The position numbers were made by a program, and so were the translations under genes. Positions 50,910 through 60,329 of a DNA stretch of 64,000 bases are shown here, piece by piece. The stretch's first letter is position 1; each line of letters starts with the position of its first letter. Origin of the DNA: JAJDOD01 sp039024895 (GTDB lineage Bacteria; Pseudomonadota; Alphaproteobacteria; Rhodobacterales; Rhodobacteraceae); assembly GCA_039024895.1 (NCBI GenBank), contig JBCCPJ010000005.1, positions 62,001 through 126,000 on the forward strand, in the 5' to 3' direction. Under the pieces are notes generated by a model that was not told the DNA's origin, made no database searches, and saw only the letters and a list, made by a program, of their open reading frames with translations.

Positions 50910-51778
50910 GCCTTGCCGCGCATCTGACGACGGGGACCACCACCGTTTGCCGAGCCTGGGCTGTCACGCGTAAGGACGGCGTGACCCTCGGGTTCACTGA
51001 CCATGACAACACGTTGAGTTTTGAAGGTATCGATTTTGCGGCGTCCTCGGGATTGACGGCAAGGTCCGTCGAGCAAACGACGGGGCTGGCCGTTGATAAC
51101 TCGGAAGCTTTGGGTGCGTTGAGCCACGCATCGATCCGCGAAGAGGATGTGCGAGCAGGTTTGTTCGATGGGGCAGAGGTGCGCAACTGGCTCGTGAACT
51201 GGGCAGATGTCGAAGCGCGGACCTTGATTTTTCGCGGGACGCTTGGCGAAGTTGAGCGGCAAGGGGTTCAGTTCAGGGCTGAGTTGAGAGGCTTGGCGGA
51301 AGCCATCAATCAACCGCAGGGTCGTGTGTATCAGAAGCCTTGCGGCGCTGTTTTGGGCGATGACGGCTGCCGTTTCAATACGTTGACGCCCGGGTATTTT
51401 GTTGAAGTCACAGTGCAGGCTATGGAGGGCAGAACGGTCGTGATTGTGCCGGGCCAACCGGGTTTCGAGAATGAGTGGTTTTTGCGGGGACGGTTGACTG
51501 TCTTGACCGGGCAGGCCGCTGGTCAGATTGCTGTCGTCAAGCGCGACCGAGAAACCGACGAAGGCCGCGTCATCGAACTTTGGGAGAGTTTGGCGGGGAG
51601 CCTTGTGCCCGGCGATGATGTCCGCATTGAGGCTGGTTGCGATAAACGTGCGGCGACTTGTCGTGGAAAGTTCAACAATCTGAACAACTTCAGAGGTTTC
51701 CCAAACATCCCCGGCGAGGACTGGCTGGTTTCATATCCCGTGCGCAACGGGGTCAATGACGGGGGAAAGCTGACCTGA
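50906..51778 (+). CDS. orfg13: Gene transfer agent hub protein (gp13, DUF2163)
   Basis: 290 residues. DUF2163 signature GTTTVCRAWAVTRKDGVTLGFTDHDN at the start and a Cys-rich C-terminal part (CGAVLGDDGCRF; GCDKRAATCRGKFNNLNNFRGFPNIPGEDWLVS), which binds an iron-sulfur cluster in the RcGTA hub. One-base overlap with orfg14. Confidence 0.92.
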   Translation: MSLAAHLTTGTTTVCRAWAVTRKDGVTLGFTDHDNTLSFEGIDFAASSGLTARSVEQTTGLAVDNSEALGALSHASIREEDVRAGLFDGAEVRNWLVNWADVEARTLIFRGTLGEVERQGVQFRAELRGLAEAINQPQGRVYQKPCGAVLGDDGCRFNTLTPGYFVEVTVQAMEGRTVVIVPGQPGFENEWFLRGRLTVLTGQAAGQIAVVKRDRETDEGRVIELWESLAGSLVPGDDVRIEAGCDKRAATCRGKFNNLNNFRGFPNIPGEDWLVSYPVRNGVNDGGKLT

Positions 51779-52206
51779 TGCGGGCGGATGTCGTCGAAGA
51801 AGCAAGGCGGTGGCTTGGGACGCCGTATCTGCATCAAGCCGCCACGCGGGGTGCCGGTTGCGACTGCCTTGGATTGCTGCGCGGTGTTTGGCGCGCGGTG
51901 CAAGGGGGCGATCCGCCAGTGCCGCCCTACACGCCGGATTGGGACGAAGTGGCGGGCGATGATCTGCTTCTCAAGGCAGCGCGCGATTTCCTGTTGGAGA
52001 AGTCGAAAGCGCCCCTTGCAATCGGCGATGTGATCCTGTTCCGGATGCGGCACGGCGCGGTTGCGAAACATCTGGGCATATATAGTGGCACAGACAGCTT
52101 TATTCATTCGTATAGCGGACACGGTGTCGTCGAGAGCCGACTGTCTGCGCCGTGGCAGCGGCGGGTCGCAGCGACATTCCAATTTCCAAATCCGATCCGA
52201 AACTGA
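51778..52206 (+). CDS. orfg14: Gene transfer agent cell-wall peptidase (gp14, NlpC/P60)
   Basis: 142 residues. NlpC/P60 cysteine peptidase: catalytic Cys in RGAGCDCLGLLRGVWR near residue 28 and catalytic His in RMRHGAVAKHLGIYSG near residue 87. Opens recipient peptidoglycan for DNA entry. One-base overlap with orfg13; orfg15 begins 19 bases on. Confidence 0.93.
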   Translation: MRADVVEEARRWLGTPYLHQAATRGAGCDCLGLLRGVWRAVQGGDPPVPPYTPDWDEVAGDDLLLKAARDFLLEKSKAPLAIGDVILFRMRHGAVAKHLGIYSGTDSFIHSYSGHGVVESRLSAPWQRRVAATFQFPNPIRN

Positions 52207-52224
52207 ACGCAAGGTGAGGGCCTA

Positions 52225-55200
52225 ATGGCGACGATACTTCTTTCTGCTGCTGGTGCGGCGCTCGGTGGCTCGGTTGGCGGCTCTTTCCTTGGACTGTCTG
52301 CTTCTGTTTTGGGGCGTGCAGCCGGGGCAACGCTCGGGCGCATTATTGATTCTCGTATTCTAGGTGCTGGCTCTCCAGCCGTTGAAACCGGCAAAGTGGA
52401 CCGCTTTCGACTAGCGGGTGCTAGCGAAGGTGCGCCAATTGGCGACGTGCATGGGCGCGCCCGCGTCTCCGGGCAGGTGATCTGGGCAACACGTTTCCTA
52501 GAACAGAGATCGGTATCCGGTGGCGGTGGCAAAGGCGGCCCCTCTGAGCCGACAGTGACGGAATACAGCTATTCCGTGAGCCTCGCACTCGCGCTGTGTA
52601 AAGGTCAGATCACGCGCGTCGGCCGGGTTTGGGCCGATGGGAACGAGGTCTCAAAATACGATTTCAATATGCGCGTTTATACCGGGTCGGAGGATCAACT
52701 TCCCGACCCGAAAATTTCGGCTGTTGAGGGCGCTGAGTTTGCGCCTGCGTATCGCGGCACGGCTTATGTCGTGTTCGAAGATTTGCCACTTGGGCGGTTC
52801 GGAAACCGCGTGCCCAATTTCAGCTTTGAGGTCATGCGCTCGGGCGAGGGCGATTTGTCCGACATTATCGAAGCTGTCGCCTTGATCCCCGGGACTGGCG
52901 AGTATGCGCTCGCCACGACGCCGGTACATTTCAACAATGGGGGCGGTCGTGTGTCCTCGGCAAATGTTCACACGCCATCGGGACGCACAGACTTCGAAAC
53001 CTCGCTGGAAGCGTTGTCGGAAGAATTGCCGAACGCCCGCGCGGTTTCGTTGGTTGTATCGTGGTTCGGCACGGATTTGCGCTGCGGGTCGTGCGACGTG
53101 GCGCCCCGCGTCGAACAAAAGCTCCGGGACGGGTCGGTGCCGTGGCGGGTCAACGGTATCGGCAGGAGCCAAGCGTCTGCCGTTCCAGTTGCGGAAGGAC
53201 GTCCAGTTTACGGTGGGACGCCGTCCGATGCCTCCGTCTTGCAGGCCATTGCGGCCATGCAGTCGTCGGGTCAGCGCGTCATGTTCTATCCGTTCATTCT
53301 GATGGAGCAAATGGCAGGTAACGGGTTGACGGACCCCTGGACGGGCGCGCCGGACCAGCCGGTTTTGCCTTGGCGGGGGCGGATCACGACGTCGCTCGCT
53401 CCTGGACAGGCGGGCACTCCGGACGCAACTGCCGCGGCGGAAGCGGAAGTACAGTCATTCTTCGGCACCGCGACAGCTGGTCAATTCAACGTGGCGGGTG
53501 GCACTGTGAGTTATGGCGGCTCTGATGGTTTCAGCTATCGCCGGTTCATTCTGCATTATGCGCATCTTTGTGCCTTAGCGGGCGGTGTCGATGCTTTTTG
53601 CATCGGGTCGGAGATGCGTGGGCTCACCCAGATCAGAGGCGTGAACAATAGCTTTCCGGCGGTCGACGCCCTGCGCGCCCTTGCCACCGAAGTCCGATTA
53701 ATCTTGGGGCCAGATGTAAAGATCGGCTACGCGGCAGATTGGACGGAGTATTTCGGGTATCAGCCGCAAGACGGCACGGGAGATGTTTTTTTCCACCTCG
53801 ATCCCCTTTGGGCTGCGCCTGAAATCGACTTCGTTGGGATCGACAATTACATGCCGCTTTCGGATTGGCGGGATGGGTATGAACATGCCGACGCCGATTG
53901 GGGGTCGGTGCATAACATTGAATACCTGAAAGCAAACATAGCGGGGGGTGAAGGGTACGACTGGTACTATCCATCCCCCCAGGCTGAAGAGGAACAATTG
54001 CGCAAGCCCATCACCGATGGTGCGTTTGGCGAGCCCTGGGTGTATCGCTATAAGGACGTCAGAAACTGGTGGTCAGCGCCCCATCACGAGCGTGTGGGCG
54101 GGGTTCGGCAGATCAATCAAACCGCCTGGGTGCCGGAAAGCAAGCCCATCTGGTTTACAGAGATCGGCTGTGCGGCGATCGACAAGGCCACGAACCAACC
54201 AAACAAGTTTCTTGATCCGAAGTCTTCGGAATCTTCGCTGCCTAAGTATTCAAGCGGTGCGCGCGATGATCTGATCCAGATGCAATATCTGCGCGCGATG
54301 GTTGAGTTTTGGGAGGATGCCGACAACAATCCAACATCCGGGGTGTATGGCGCTTCCATGGTTGCGCCAGATCGCATGTATGTTTGGGCCTGGGATGCCC
54401 GACCTTATCCGTTTTTCCCCTCCAATACAGGGGTTTGGAGCGATGGAGACAACTATGCGCGCGGTCATTGGCTGAATGGACGGGTAACCTCTCGAACGCT
54501 GGGCAGTGTCATCGCCGAGCTATGTGAAGAGGCGGGTTGTCGTCCGGTTGATGTCGGCGCCGTGCGCGGTCTTGTCCGCGGATATGCGTTGGATGGTAGC
54601 GAGACGGCGCGTGCGGCGTTGCAGCCCTTGCTTTTGACATTCGGGGTCGATGCGATTGAGAAAAACGGCGCGCTTGTATTTCGCAATCGTGATGGCCTAA
54701 CGACCGCTAGTCTTGAGCAAGCCGAGATGGCACGTGGGGAAGGTGAGGCGGTATTGACGCGGACGAGGGCGCCGGAAGCGGAAAGCTCTGGACGTGTCCG
54801 ATTGACCTATGTAGAGGCGGATGGTGATTATGAAGCGCGCAGTTCGGAGGGCGTCTTTCCCGACGAGGCGACCACGAGTGTTTCCCGTAGTGAAGTGCCC
54901 CTTGCTCTGACATCTGGCGAAGCGCGGGGCGTCGTTGAGCGATGGCTGGCCGAAGCCCGCGTCGCGCGAGACAGTGCTGGTTTCGCGGTGCCGCCTTCCT
55001 CGTTGCTTGCGGCCGGAGATGTTGTTGAGATCGAAGGTGACATGTTTCGAATTGATCGCGTCGAAGAGGGCGGTGCCAAACTCATGGAAGCGGTGCGCGT
55101 CGAGCGGGGCGTGTATCAGAGTTATCTAACCGAGGAAGCGGTACCAACGCTTCCTCCGGTTTCGGTCCCGTTGCCAGTTTGGGCCGAAATGATGGAACTC

Positions 55201-56103
55201 CCGCTTCTCACCGGCGACGAGCTGCCTGAAGCGCCTTGGCTCGCCGCGACTGCGGAGCCATGGCCGGGCGCCGTTGCCGTCTACGCCTCGCTCGACGGCA
55301 ATTCCTGGAGCTACCAAACGGAGTTGAGCCGACGCGCTGTTATGGGCGAGACACTTACCCCCCTTTATGGCGGTGTTCCTGGCCTTCCACAGCGTGGTCC
55401 AGGGGTTGAAGTTAAGATCACCGGTGGCGCTTTGGGTTCCATTGATGACACGGCGCTTTTCGCCGGTGGCAACGCCGCTGCAATGAGCGATGGCTCCGGG
55501 CTTTGGGAAGTTCTGCAGTATCGCGATGCGGCATTGATTGGAGAAGAGACCTGGCGCTTGAGCCATCTCTTGCGGGGGCAACAGGGAACCGATGCCGTTA
55601 TGCAATCGGTATGGCCTGCCGGTTCAACTTTCGTGTTGTTGGATGCTGCGCTAACGCAAATCCCCGTGTCGTCAACGTTGCGTGGCATCACCCGGCGATA
55701 TCGTGTTGGTCCGGCTTCACGACCGGTGGATGACGCGAGCTATGTTGAGCTTACACATGCATCGCTTGCAACGGGCCTGAAACCCTTTGCACCGGTTCAT
55801 CTGAAAGTGGCGCCAGACGGGGTTGGTGGCCATCGTATCAGTTGGATCCGCCGCACCCGCATCGGCGGCGATAGTTGGGCGCTTGCTGATGTGCCGGTCG
55901 GGGAGGCCTATGAAGCGTATCGCGTCCAAGTGATCGCAGGCGGTCTTCTGAGGCGCGAAGAAACGGTCGCCGAGCCCCACTGGACCTATGAGGCGGCCGC
56001 GCGCGCCGCTGACGGTGTTACCGCGCCCTTTACAGTGGAAATTGCGCAGTTATCGGACCTTTACGGTCCTGGACATGAAGCGAGGATTTTAATCGATGTC
56101 TGA
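52225..56103 (+). CDS. orfg15: Gene transfer agent megatron/tail fibre protein (gp15)
   Basis: 1292 residues, the largest gene in the window. N-terminal hydrophobic Gly/Ala-rich segment (LSAAGAALGGSVGGSFLGLS) that can insert into membranes, then a glycosidase-like TIM-barrel region (KIGYAADWTEYFGYQPQDGTG; FVGIDNYMPLSDWRDG; WFTEIGCAAIDKATNQPN), phage-tail-3 domain and beta-rich C-terminal domains. In RcGTA this protein caps the tail and recognises and penetrates the recipient. ATG overlap with the next gene by eight bases. Confidence 0.93.
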   Translation: MATILLSAAGAALGGSVGGSFLGLSASVLGRAAGATLGRIIDSRILGAGSPAVETGKVDRFRLAGASEGAPIGDVHGRARVSGQVIWATRFLEQRSVSGGGGKGGPSEPTVTEYSYSVSLALALCKGQITRVGRVWADGNEVSKYDFNMRVYTGSEDQLPDPKISAVEGAEFAPAYRGTAYVVFEDLPLGRFGNRVPNFSFEVMRSGEGDLSDIIEAVALIPGTGEYALATTPVHFNNGGGRVSSANVHTPSGRTDFETSLEALSEELPNARAVSLVVSWFGTDLRCGSCDVAPRVEQKLRDGSVPWRVNGIGRSQASAVPVAEGRPVYGGTPSDASVLQAIAAMQSSGQRVMFYPFILMEQMAGNGLTDPWTGAPDQPVLPWRGRITTSLAPGQAGTPDATAAAEAEVQSFFGTATAGQFNVAGGTVSYGGSDGFSYRRFILHYAHLCALAGGVDAFCIGSEMRGLTQIRGVNNSFPAVDALRALATEVRLILGPDVKIGYAADWTEYFGYQPQDGTGDVFFHLDPLWAAPEIDFVGIDNYMPLSDWRDGYEHADADWGSVHNIEYLKANIAGGEGYDWYYPSPQAEEEQLRKPITDGAFGEPWVYRYKDVRNWWSAPHHERVGGVRQINQTAWVPESKPIWFTEIGCAAIDKATNQPNKFLDPKSSESSLPKYSSGARDDLIQMQYLRAMVEFWEDADNNPTSGVYGASMVAPDRMYVWAWDARPYPFFPSNTGVWSDGDNYARGHWLNGRVTSRTLGSVIAELCEEAGCRPVDVGAVRGLVRGYALDGSETARAALQPLLLTFGVDAIEKNGALVFRNRDGLTTASLEQAEMARGEGEAVLTRTRAPEAESSGRVRLTYVEADGDYEARSSEGVFPDEATTSVSRSEVPLALTSGEARGVVERWLAEARVARDSAGFAVPPSSLLAAGDVVEIEGDMFRIDRVEEGGAKLMEAVRVERGVYQSYLTEEAVPTLPPVSVPLPVWAEMMELPLLTGDELPEAPWLAATAEPWPGAVAVYASLDGNSWSYQTELSRRAVMGETLTPLYGGVPGLPQRGPGVEVKITGGALGSIDDTALFAGGNAAAMSDGSGLWEVLQYRDAALIGEETWRLSHLLRGQQGTDAVMQSVWPAGSTFVLLDAALTQIPVSSTLRGITRRYRVGPASRPVDDASYVELTHASLATGLKPFAPVHLKVAPDGVGGHRISWIRRTRIGGDSWALADVPVGEAYEAYRVQVIAGGLLRREETVAEPHWTYEAAARAADGVTAPFTVEIAQLSDLYGPGHEARILIDV

Positions 56104-56800
56104 GACAGCGAAACTTGGCTTGCCCCTGGTTGCCCCAGCACAGGCGCAGAAACACGTCACAGTCAACGAGAGCCTGACGCGCCTTGATGCGCTTGTGCAG
56201 CTCTCGCTTGGGTCAATCGGCGCAACGGTGCCGCCCGGCTCCCCGGCAGAAGGCGATGCGCATGCGGTCGGTGTCGGGGCGACGGAGGCATGGGCGGGGC
56301 AAGACGGTGCATTAGCCGTGTTTGTCAATGGCGGTTGGGTCTTTTTGACACCGGAAGCCGGCTGGCAAGGTTGGGCAGGCGGGGCGCGGGTCCAGTTTGA
56401 TGGTGCGGCCTGGGTCGTGGGCGCAGGCGCGCTTTCGGCGAACGGTGCCGGGTTTGTCCATCGAACCGTGGAGGTCGACCACGCAGTGCAAATCGGTGGC
56501 ACGTCGCTTGTCGCGTCGTTCATTCCGGCAAACAGCGTCGTCTATGGTATTACCGGTCGCGTTCTCTCGGACGTGGGTGGAGCGACCACACTTGAGATTG
56601 GTGTCGCCGGGTCAGGCGATCGATATGGCTCTGGCATCGGAACGGTTTCGGGCGCGTGGTTGCGCGGGTTAACTGGTACGCCCTTGACCTATTATAGTGA
56701 CACGGATCTTTTGCTGACGGCCGTGGGAGGGGACTTCACCGGAACTGGGAGCATTCGGTTCGCGGTTCATTTTGCCGAACTCACCCTGCCTCGTGCCTAA
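56096..56800 (+). CDS. DUF2793 protein at the end of the gene transfer agent cluster
   Basis: 234 residues. Starts SETAKLGLPLVAPAQAQKHVTVNESLTRLDALVQL, the DUF2793 signature, with a Trp/Gly-rich middle (GWVFLTPEAGWQGWAGG) and a beta-rich C-terminal domain. Overlaps orfg15 by eight bases, so it belongs to the same transcript; probably a tail-tip or receptor-binding part. The 195-base gap to cysE shows no gene. Confidence 0.82.
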   Translation: MSETAKLGLPLVAPAQAQKHVTVNESLTRLDALVQLSLGSIGATVPPGSPAEGDAHAVGVGATEAWAGQDGALAVFVNGGWVFLTPEAGWQGWAGGARVQFDGAAWVVGAGALSANGAGFVHRTVEVDHAVQIGGTSLVASFIPANSVVYGITGRVLSDVGGATTLEIGVAGSGDRYGSGIGTVSGAWLRGLTGTPLTYYSDTDLLLTAVGGDFTGTGSIRFAVHFAELTLPRA

Positions 56801-56995
56801 CTCCCAGCACTGGTGACGTCAGTCGAATTCGTCTCCGTCGTCGGCTGTCGGACCTTCCAGTTCCTACAGGAGCGCTGCGTGTAACTTGGCGAGGGACCGA
56901 TCGTTCAACATCATTCATCGCCGCTGTCAGGGTTTTTCATTGGTTGATCCTCCCTATCTGTTCTACAAAGCTCATAGATTGCAAGGAGGTCGCAC

Positions 56996-57811
56996 ATGGC
57001 CGAAAGACAGCCACGCCCGGCACGGCTGGACCCAGTTTGGCAACGAATTCAAGATGATGCCCGCGCCGCGGTTGCATCTGAGCCATTGATCGGCGGCATG
57101 GCGCATGCCTCCGTGCTCCATCACAAGACGCTTGAAAACGCGTTGTCCTATCGGATTGCGTCGAAACTTTCGTCAGCAGAAGTCTCCGGCCAGTTGTTGC
57201 GTGAGCTTTGTGAGGAAGCCTACGCGGCTGATCCGGCGCTTGCGGAGGCGGCGCGCGCTGACATCGTTGCGGTGTATGAGCGCGACCCGGCCTGCCACTC
57301 GTTGCTGCAGCCACTCCTATATTTCAAAGGCTATCAGGCTGTCCAAGCCTACCGCGTTGGTCATTGGCTTTGGCGGCAGGGTCGAAAAGACCTTGCGTAT
57401 TTCTTTCAGGCACGTGTCAGCGAGGTGTTTGGGATCGACATCCACCCGAACGCGGTCATCGGACGCGGGCTCATGATTGACCATGCCCATTCAATCGTCA
57501 TCGGTGAGACGGCTGTGGTGGGGGACAATGTTTCCATGTTGCATTCGGTGACGCTTGGCGGCACTGGCAAGGAAGACGATGACCGCCACCCGAAAATCGG
57601 AGACGGCGTTTTGATCGGCGCCGGGGCAAAGGTTCTAGGCAACATCCGCGTCGGCAACTGTAGCAGGATTGCGGCGGGCTCCGTTGTTTTAGATGCCGTG
57701 CCAGACTGCAAAACGGTAGCGGGTGTTCCAGCCAAAATCGTCGGCGAAGCTGGTTGTGATCAACCGTCCCTGACCATGGACCAAATTTTGAACGGTGTCC
57801 CGAATCCATAG
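56996..57811 (+). CDS. cysE: Serine O-acetyltransferase
   Basis: 271 residues from ATG 56996, preceded by a perfect AAGGAGGT. N-terminal helical domain (PVWQRIQDDARAAVASEPLIGGMAHASVLHH), then the left-handed beta-helix with hexapeptide repeats: GIDIHPNAVIGRGLMIDHAHSIVIGETAVVGDNV and GDGVLIGAGAKVLGNIRVG. Makes O-acetylserine for cysteine synthesis; cysK follows. cysE next to the GTA is a conserved arrangement in the family. Confidence 0.94.
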   Translation: MAERQPRPARLDPVWQRIQDDARAAVASEPLIGGMAHASVLHHKTLENALSYRIASKLSSAEVSGQLLRELCEEAYAADPALAEAARADIVAVYERDPACHSLLQPLLYFKGYQAVQAYRVGHWLWRQGRKDLAYFFQARVSEVFGIDIHPNAVIGRGLMIDHAHSIVIGETAVVGDNVSMLHSVTLGGTGKEDDDRHPKIGDGVLIGAGAKVLGNIRVGNCSRIAAGSVVLDAVPDCKTVAGVPAKIVGEAGCDQPSLTMDQILNGVPNP

Positions 57812-57904
57812 TGTAACGCGCAACACGTTTCTTCTTTTCGTGGAGCGATGCATTTCCTGTCCGAGCTGTTAATCTGCGTGGGCAAGTACTTTAGGAGCAC
57901 GAAG

Positions 57905-58969
57905 ATGGGTATTCGCCAGACAGAGGGTCGCGGCCGGTTTGACAGCATTCTGGACACGGTGGGCAATACGCCGGTAGTCAAAATCAACCGGATCGCGCCG
58001 CAGAATGTCACGGTTTACGTAAAGTTCGAAGCATTTAATCCTGCAGGATCCGTGAAGGATCGTTTGGCCCTTAACATCATCGAAGCGGCGGAGCGGCGTG
58101 GAGACCTGAAACCGGGACAGACCGTGGTCGAGGCCACATCTGGCAACACCGGGATCGGACTTGCGATGGTGTGTGCCGCGAAAGGCTATCCCTTGGTCGT
58201 CACAATGGCCGACAGCTTTTCGATAGAGCGGCGGCGATTGATGCGCTTTCTCGGTGCCAAAGTGGTGTTGACGCCGCGTGCAGCGAAGGGCTTTGGCATG
58301 TACCAGAAGGCGAAGGAACTGGCGGAGGCAAACGGCTGGTTTCTGGCGAGCCAGTTCGAGACTTCGGACAATGCCGATATGCACGAAAATACGACTGCTC
58401 GGGAAATCGTGAACGATTTCAATGGGGAACGCCTTGATTATCTCGTCACAGGATATGGAACCGGTGGCACGGTTTCTGGGGTTGGTCGTGTGTTGCGCAA
58501 AGAACGGCCCGACACCAAGATCGTTCTGACTGAACCGGCAAATGCGGCGCTGATTGCGTCGGGTTACATCAATACCCGAAATGAAGAGCACCAGCCGACC
58601 GAAGGACATCCGAACTTTGAGCCGCACCCGATCCAGGGCTGGACACCGGATTTCATCCCTTGGGTTTTACAAGAAGCGATGGACAACTCCTATTACCACG
58701 AGCTGTTACCCGTGGCGGGTGCTGATGGCATCGCGTGGTCGCGCCGACTTGCGGCGGAGGAAGGCATCTTCACCGGGATTTCCGGTGGGTCCACATTCGC
58801 AGTGTCGATGAAGCTGGCCGAGACCGCGCCGGAAGGATCGGTCATCTTGTGTATGTTGCCTGATACCGGTGAACGCTATCTGTCCACCCCCCTGTTCGAA
58901 GGCATTCCAGAGGATATGACCGATGAAGAACAGGCGCTGTCCAAGTCAACATCCGGGTATCAAATGTAA
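57905..58969 (+). CDS. cysK: Cysteine synthase A
   Basis: 354 residues from ATG 57905 (MGIRQTEGRGRFDS), after AGGAGCACGA; a longer reading to 57848 is not supported by family length. PLP-binding Lys in NPAGSVKDRLAL near residue 49, EATSGNTGIGLA near 78, and GTGGTVSGVGRVL near 191. Uses O-acetylserine and sulfide to make cysteine. Slightly longer than E. coli CysK owing to a tail after the usual end. Convergent with the cupin gene, whose stop sits in a shared hairpin. Confidence 0.93.
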   Translation: MGIRQTEGRGRFDSILDTVGNTPVVKINRIAPQNVTVYVKFEAFNPAGSVKDRLALNIIEAAERRGDLKPGQTVVEATSGNTGIGLAMVCAAKGYPLVVTMADSFSIERRRLMRFLGAKVVLTPRAAKGFGMYQKAKELAEANGWFLASQFETSDNADMHENTTAREIVNDFNGERLDYLVTGYGTGGTVSGVGRVLRKERPDTKIVLTEPANAALIASGYINTRNEEHQPTEGHPNFEPHPIQGWTPDFIPWVLQEAMDNSYYHELLPVAGADGIAWSRRLAAEEGIFTGISGGSTFAVSMKLAETAPEGSVILCMLPDTGERYLSTPLFEGIPEDMTDEEQALSKSTSGYQM

Positions 58970-58979
58970 AGCCAAGAAC

Positions 58980-59008
58980 GGTGCCAAAGCTGCTTAGGTT
59001 TTGGCACC
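58980..59008. other. Hairpin between convergent cysK and cupin genes
   Basis: GGTGCCAAA and TTTGGCACC arms with an 11-base loop cover the cupin stop codon. No T-run on either strand, so it may act as a weak bidirectional stop or protect the cysK 3' end. Palindromic pairing is perfect over nine bases. Confidence 0.45.
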
Positions 59009-59491
59009 AAAGGGCCGGTCGATTACTGTAAGATCGACCATGTTCCAGGTTAAATCCTTGTTCCGGTAGAGGCGTTTACCCAGACGCGGATAGTCCGAAA
59101 CGTCGTGATTTTTGCGCTGGCGCACAGTGATGCAACGCAAGAGCGTATCGCCGCTGTTCGCAAGTGAGTGCGCAAGGCCACCCTTTCGAAAACCGATGAA
59201 ATCGCCGGCTTTGATCTGGATGCTTTCATGCCCGACAAGCGCGGTACCCTTGCCATCAAGGACATATAAACACTCTTCTTCGTGGTAGTGTTTGTGATGT
59301 TCCGTACTTTCATCGCCCGGATAGATTTCAATGATGGAGAAGTCGATTTCTTCCATGCCGGTCGTTTTGCCGAGCGAGCGCTCCCGACGCTGGGCGCGGT
59401 CATTCAAAAAATGTGTGCGTAGTTTATTCGGAAGCTCGGAAATCGCTTCAGAGGATAAATAATATTTCTTCTCGCCCATGGCATTACTCAT
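58994..59491 (-). CDS. Cupin domain protein (second of two tandem paralogs)
   Basis: 165 residues from ATG 59491. Cupin fold: the metal-ligand region EHHKHYHEEECLYVLDGKG near residue 65, and the second motif GDFIGFRKGGLAHSLANSG near 98. Paralogous to the neighbour at 59550, sharing KTHFLN/THFLND starts and the GDFIGxRK block. Separated from it by 58 bases; last gene of the apparent pdh operon. Ligand and reaction unknown. Confidence 0.78.
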   Translation of the reverse strand: MSNAMGEKKYYLSSEAISELPNKLRTHFLNDRAQRRERSLGKTTGMEEIDFSIIEIYPGDESTEHHKHYHEEECLYVLDGKGTALVGHESIQIKAGDFIGFRKGGLAHSLANSGDTLLRCITVRQRKNHDVSDYPRLGKRLYRNKDLTWNMVDLTVIDRPFGAKT

Positions 59492-59549
59492 GCAGTTATT
59501 GCGACCTTTTGAGCGGTAGCGCAGGAACTGTGAGGATTGCGTTAAGAGC

Positions 59550-60038
59550 TTACTTTTTTGCGCCAGCCTGCGGGTGGGTCAAAGTATCAAGGTCCGCGAG
59601 ATCCCAAGGCAAGCCCTTGTTACGGAAAATGCGCTTTCCAAGCTCGGTATAATCGGCAACGTCATTGTCGAGCCGTTGGCCGATGACCAAGGCGCGAAAC
59701 GTCTCGTCGCCGGTGACGCGAATGTTATGCGGTAGCCCACATTTTCGATATCCGATGAAATCGCCGGCTTTTATGGCCTGAGACGTATCCCCGATCAGCG
59801 CCATCCCGGTGCCCGACAACACGAAGACGGCCTCATCTTCGCAGTAGTGCACATGGGTCTCTGTCGTATCGCAGCCGGGCTCGACCTCGATCAAATGAAT
59901 GCCAAGCCCTGTCAGACCTGTAGCATCGCCAAGTGATTTGTTTACACGACGCGCATTCTCGTTGAGAAAATGCGTTTTCCTAAGGCCCTGCATTCGGGCG
60001 ATGTCCTCGGCGGTCAGAAGATATGGCTCATCCGCCAA
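59550..60038 (-). CDS. Cupin domain protein (first of two tandem paralogs)
   Basis: 162 residues from TTG 60038, chosen because GGAAGG lies seven bases upstream; the nearby ATG is out of frame. Motif 1 THVHYCEDEAVFVLSGTG and motif 2 GDFIGYRKCGLPHNIRVTG. Starts three bases after the lipoprotein gene, and 58 bases before its paralog. Co-transcription with pdhABC is likely from spacing. A sugar- or small-molecule-binding cupin; function unknown. Confidence 0.78.
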   Translation of the reverse strand: MADEPYLLTAEDIARMQGLRKTHFLNENARRVNKSLGDATGLTGLGIHLIEVEPGCDTTETHVHYCEDEAVFVLSGTGMALIGDTSQAIKAGDFIGYRKCGLPHNIRVTGDETFRALVIGQRLDNDVADYTELGKRIFRNKGLPWDLADLDTLTHPQAGAKK

Positions 60039-60041
60039 AGT

Positions 60042-60329
60042 CTAGCCTTCCATCTGGTCGCATTGAAGGCTCCGTTCGCCGTCGGTCAGGCGTGCTGTCC
60101 GAAAGGGGCGCGCATCCCAAACAACGCCGGGCTTGGCATAAAGCTCGGGTGTTTCGGTAGGCTCTAAGATTTCGCGTCGCCCGGTTGGAAAGACGATCAG
60201 CGCACCTTCGTCGGAATAAGCCACGCTCAGGAAGGGGCCATTTGCGCAAGTATATGTTTCAGTTGTGTTTTGCTGGCCGCCGCACGCGGCCAACATTGCA
60301 ATTGCGGGAAGGAGGATCGATGCTCTCAT
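60042..60329 (-). CDS. Small lipoprotein (weak MliC resemblance)
   Basis: 95 residues from ATG 60329, overlapping pdhC by ATGA (60326). Signal MRASILLPAIAMLAACGG with lipobox LAAC at residues 13-16. The mature part YTCANGPFLSVAYSDEGALIVF is reminiscent of membrane-bound C-type lysozyme inhibitors, with a second Cys in SLQCDQ. Too weak a match to name. Cotranscribed with pdhC and the cupins. Confidence 0.65.
   Translation of the reverse strand: MRASILLPAIAMLAACGGQQNTTETYTCANGPFLSVAYSDEGALIVFPTGRREILEPTETPELYAKPGVVWDARPFRTARLTDGERSLQCDQMEG

Noticed and set aside
42242..56800. Intact prophage
   Set aside because: No integrase, repressor, replication, lysis genes or attachment repeats; gene order matches the gene transfer agent.
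56886..57089. 67-residue ORF before cysE
   Set aside because: It overlaps the cysE start in another frame, has a basic random composition and no ribosome site; cysE has a perfect one.
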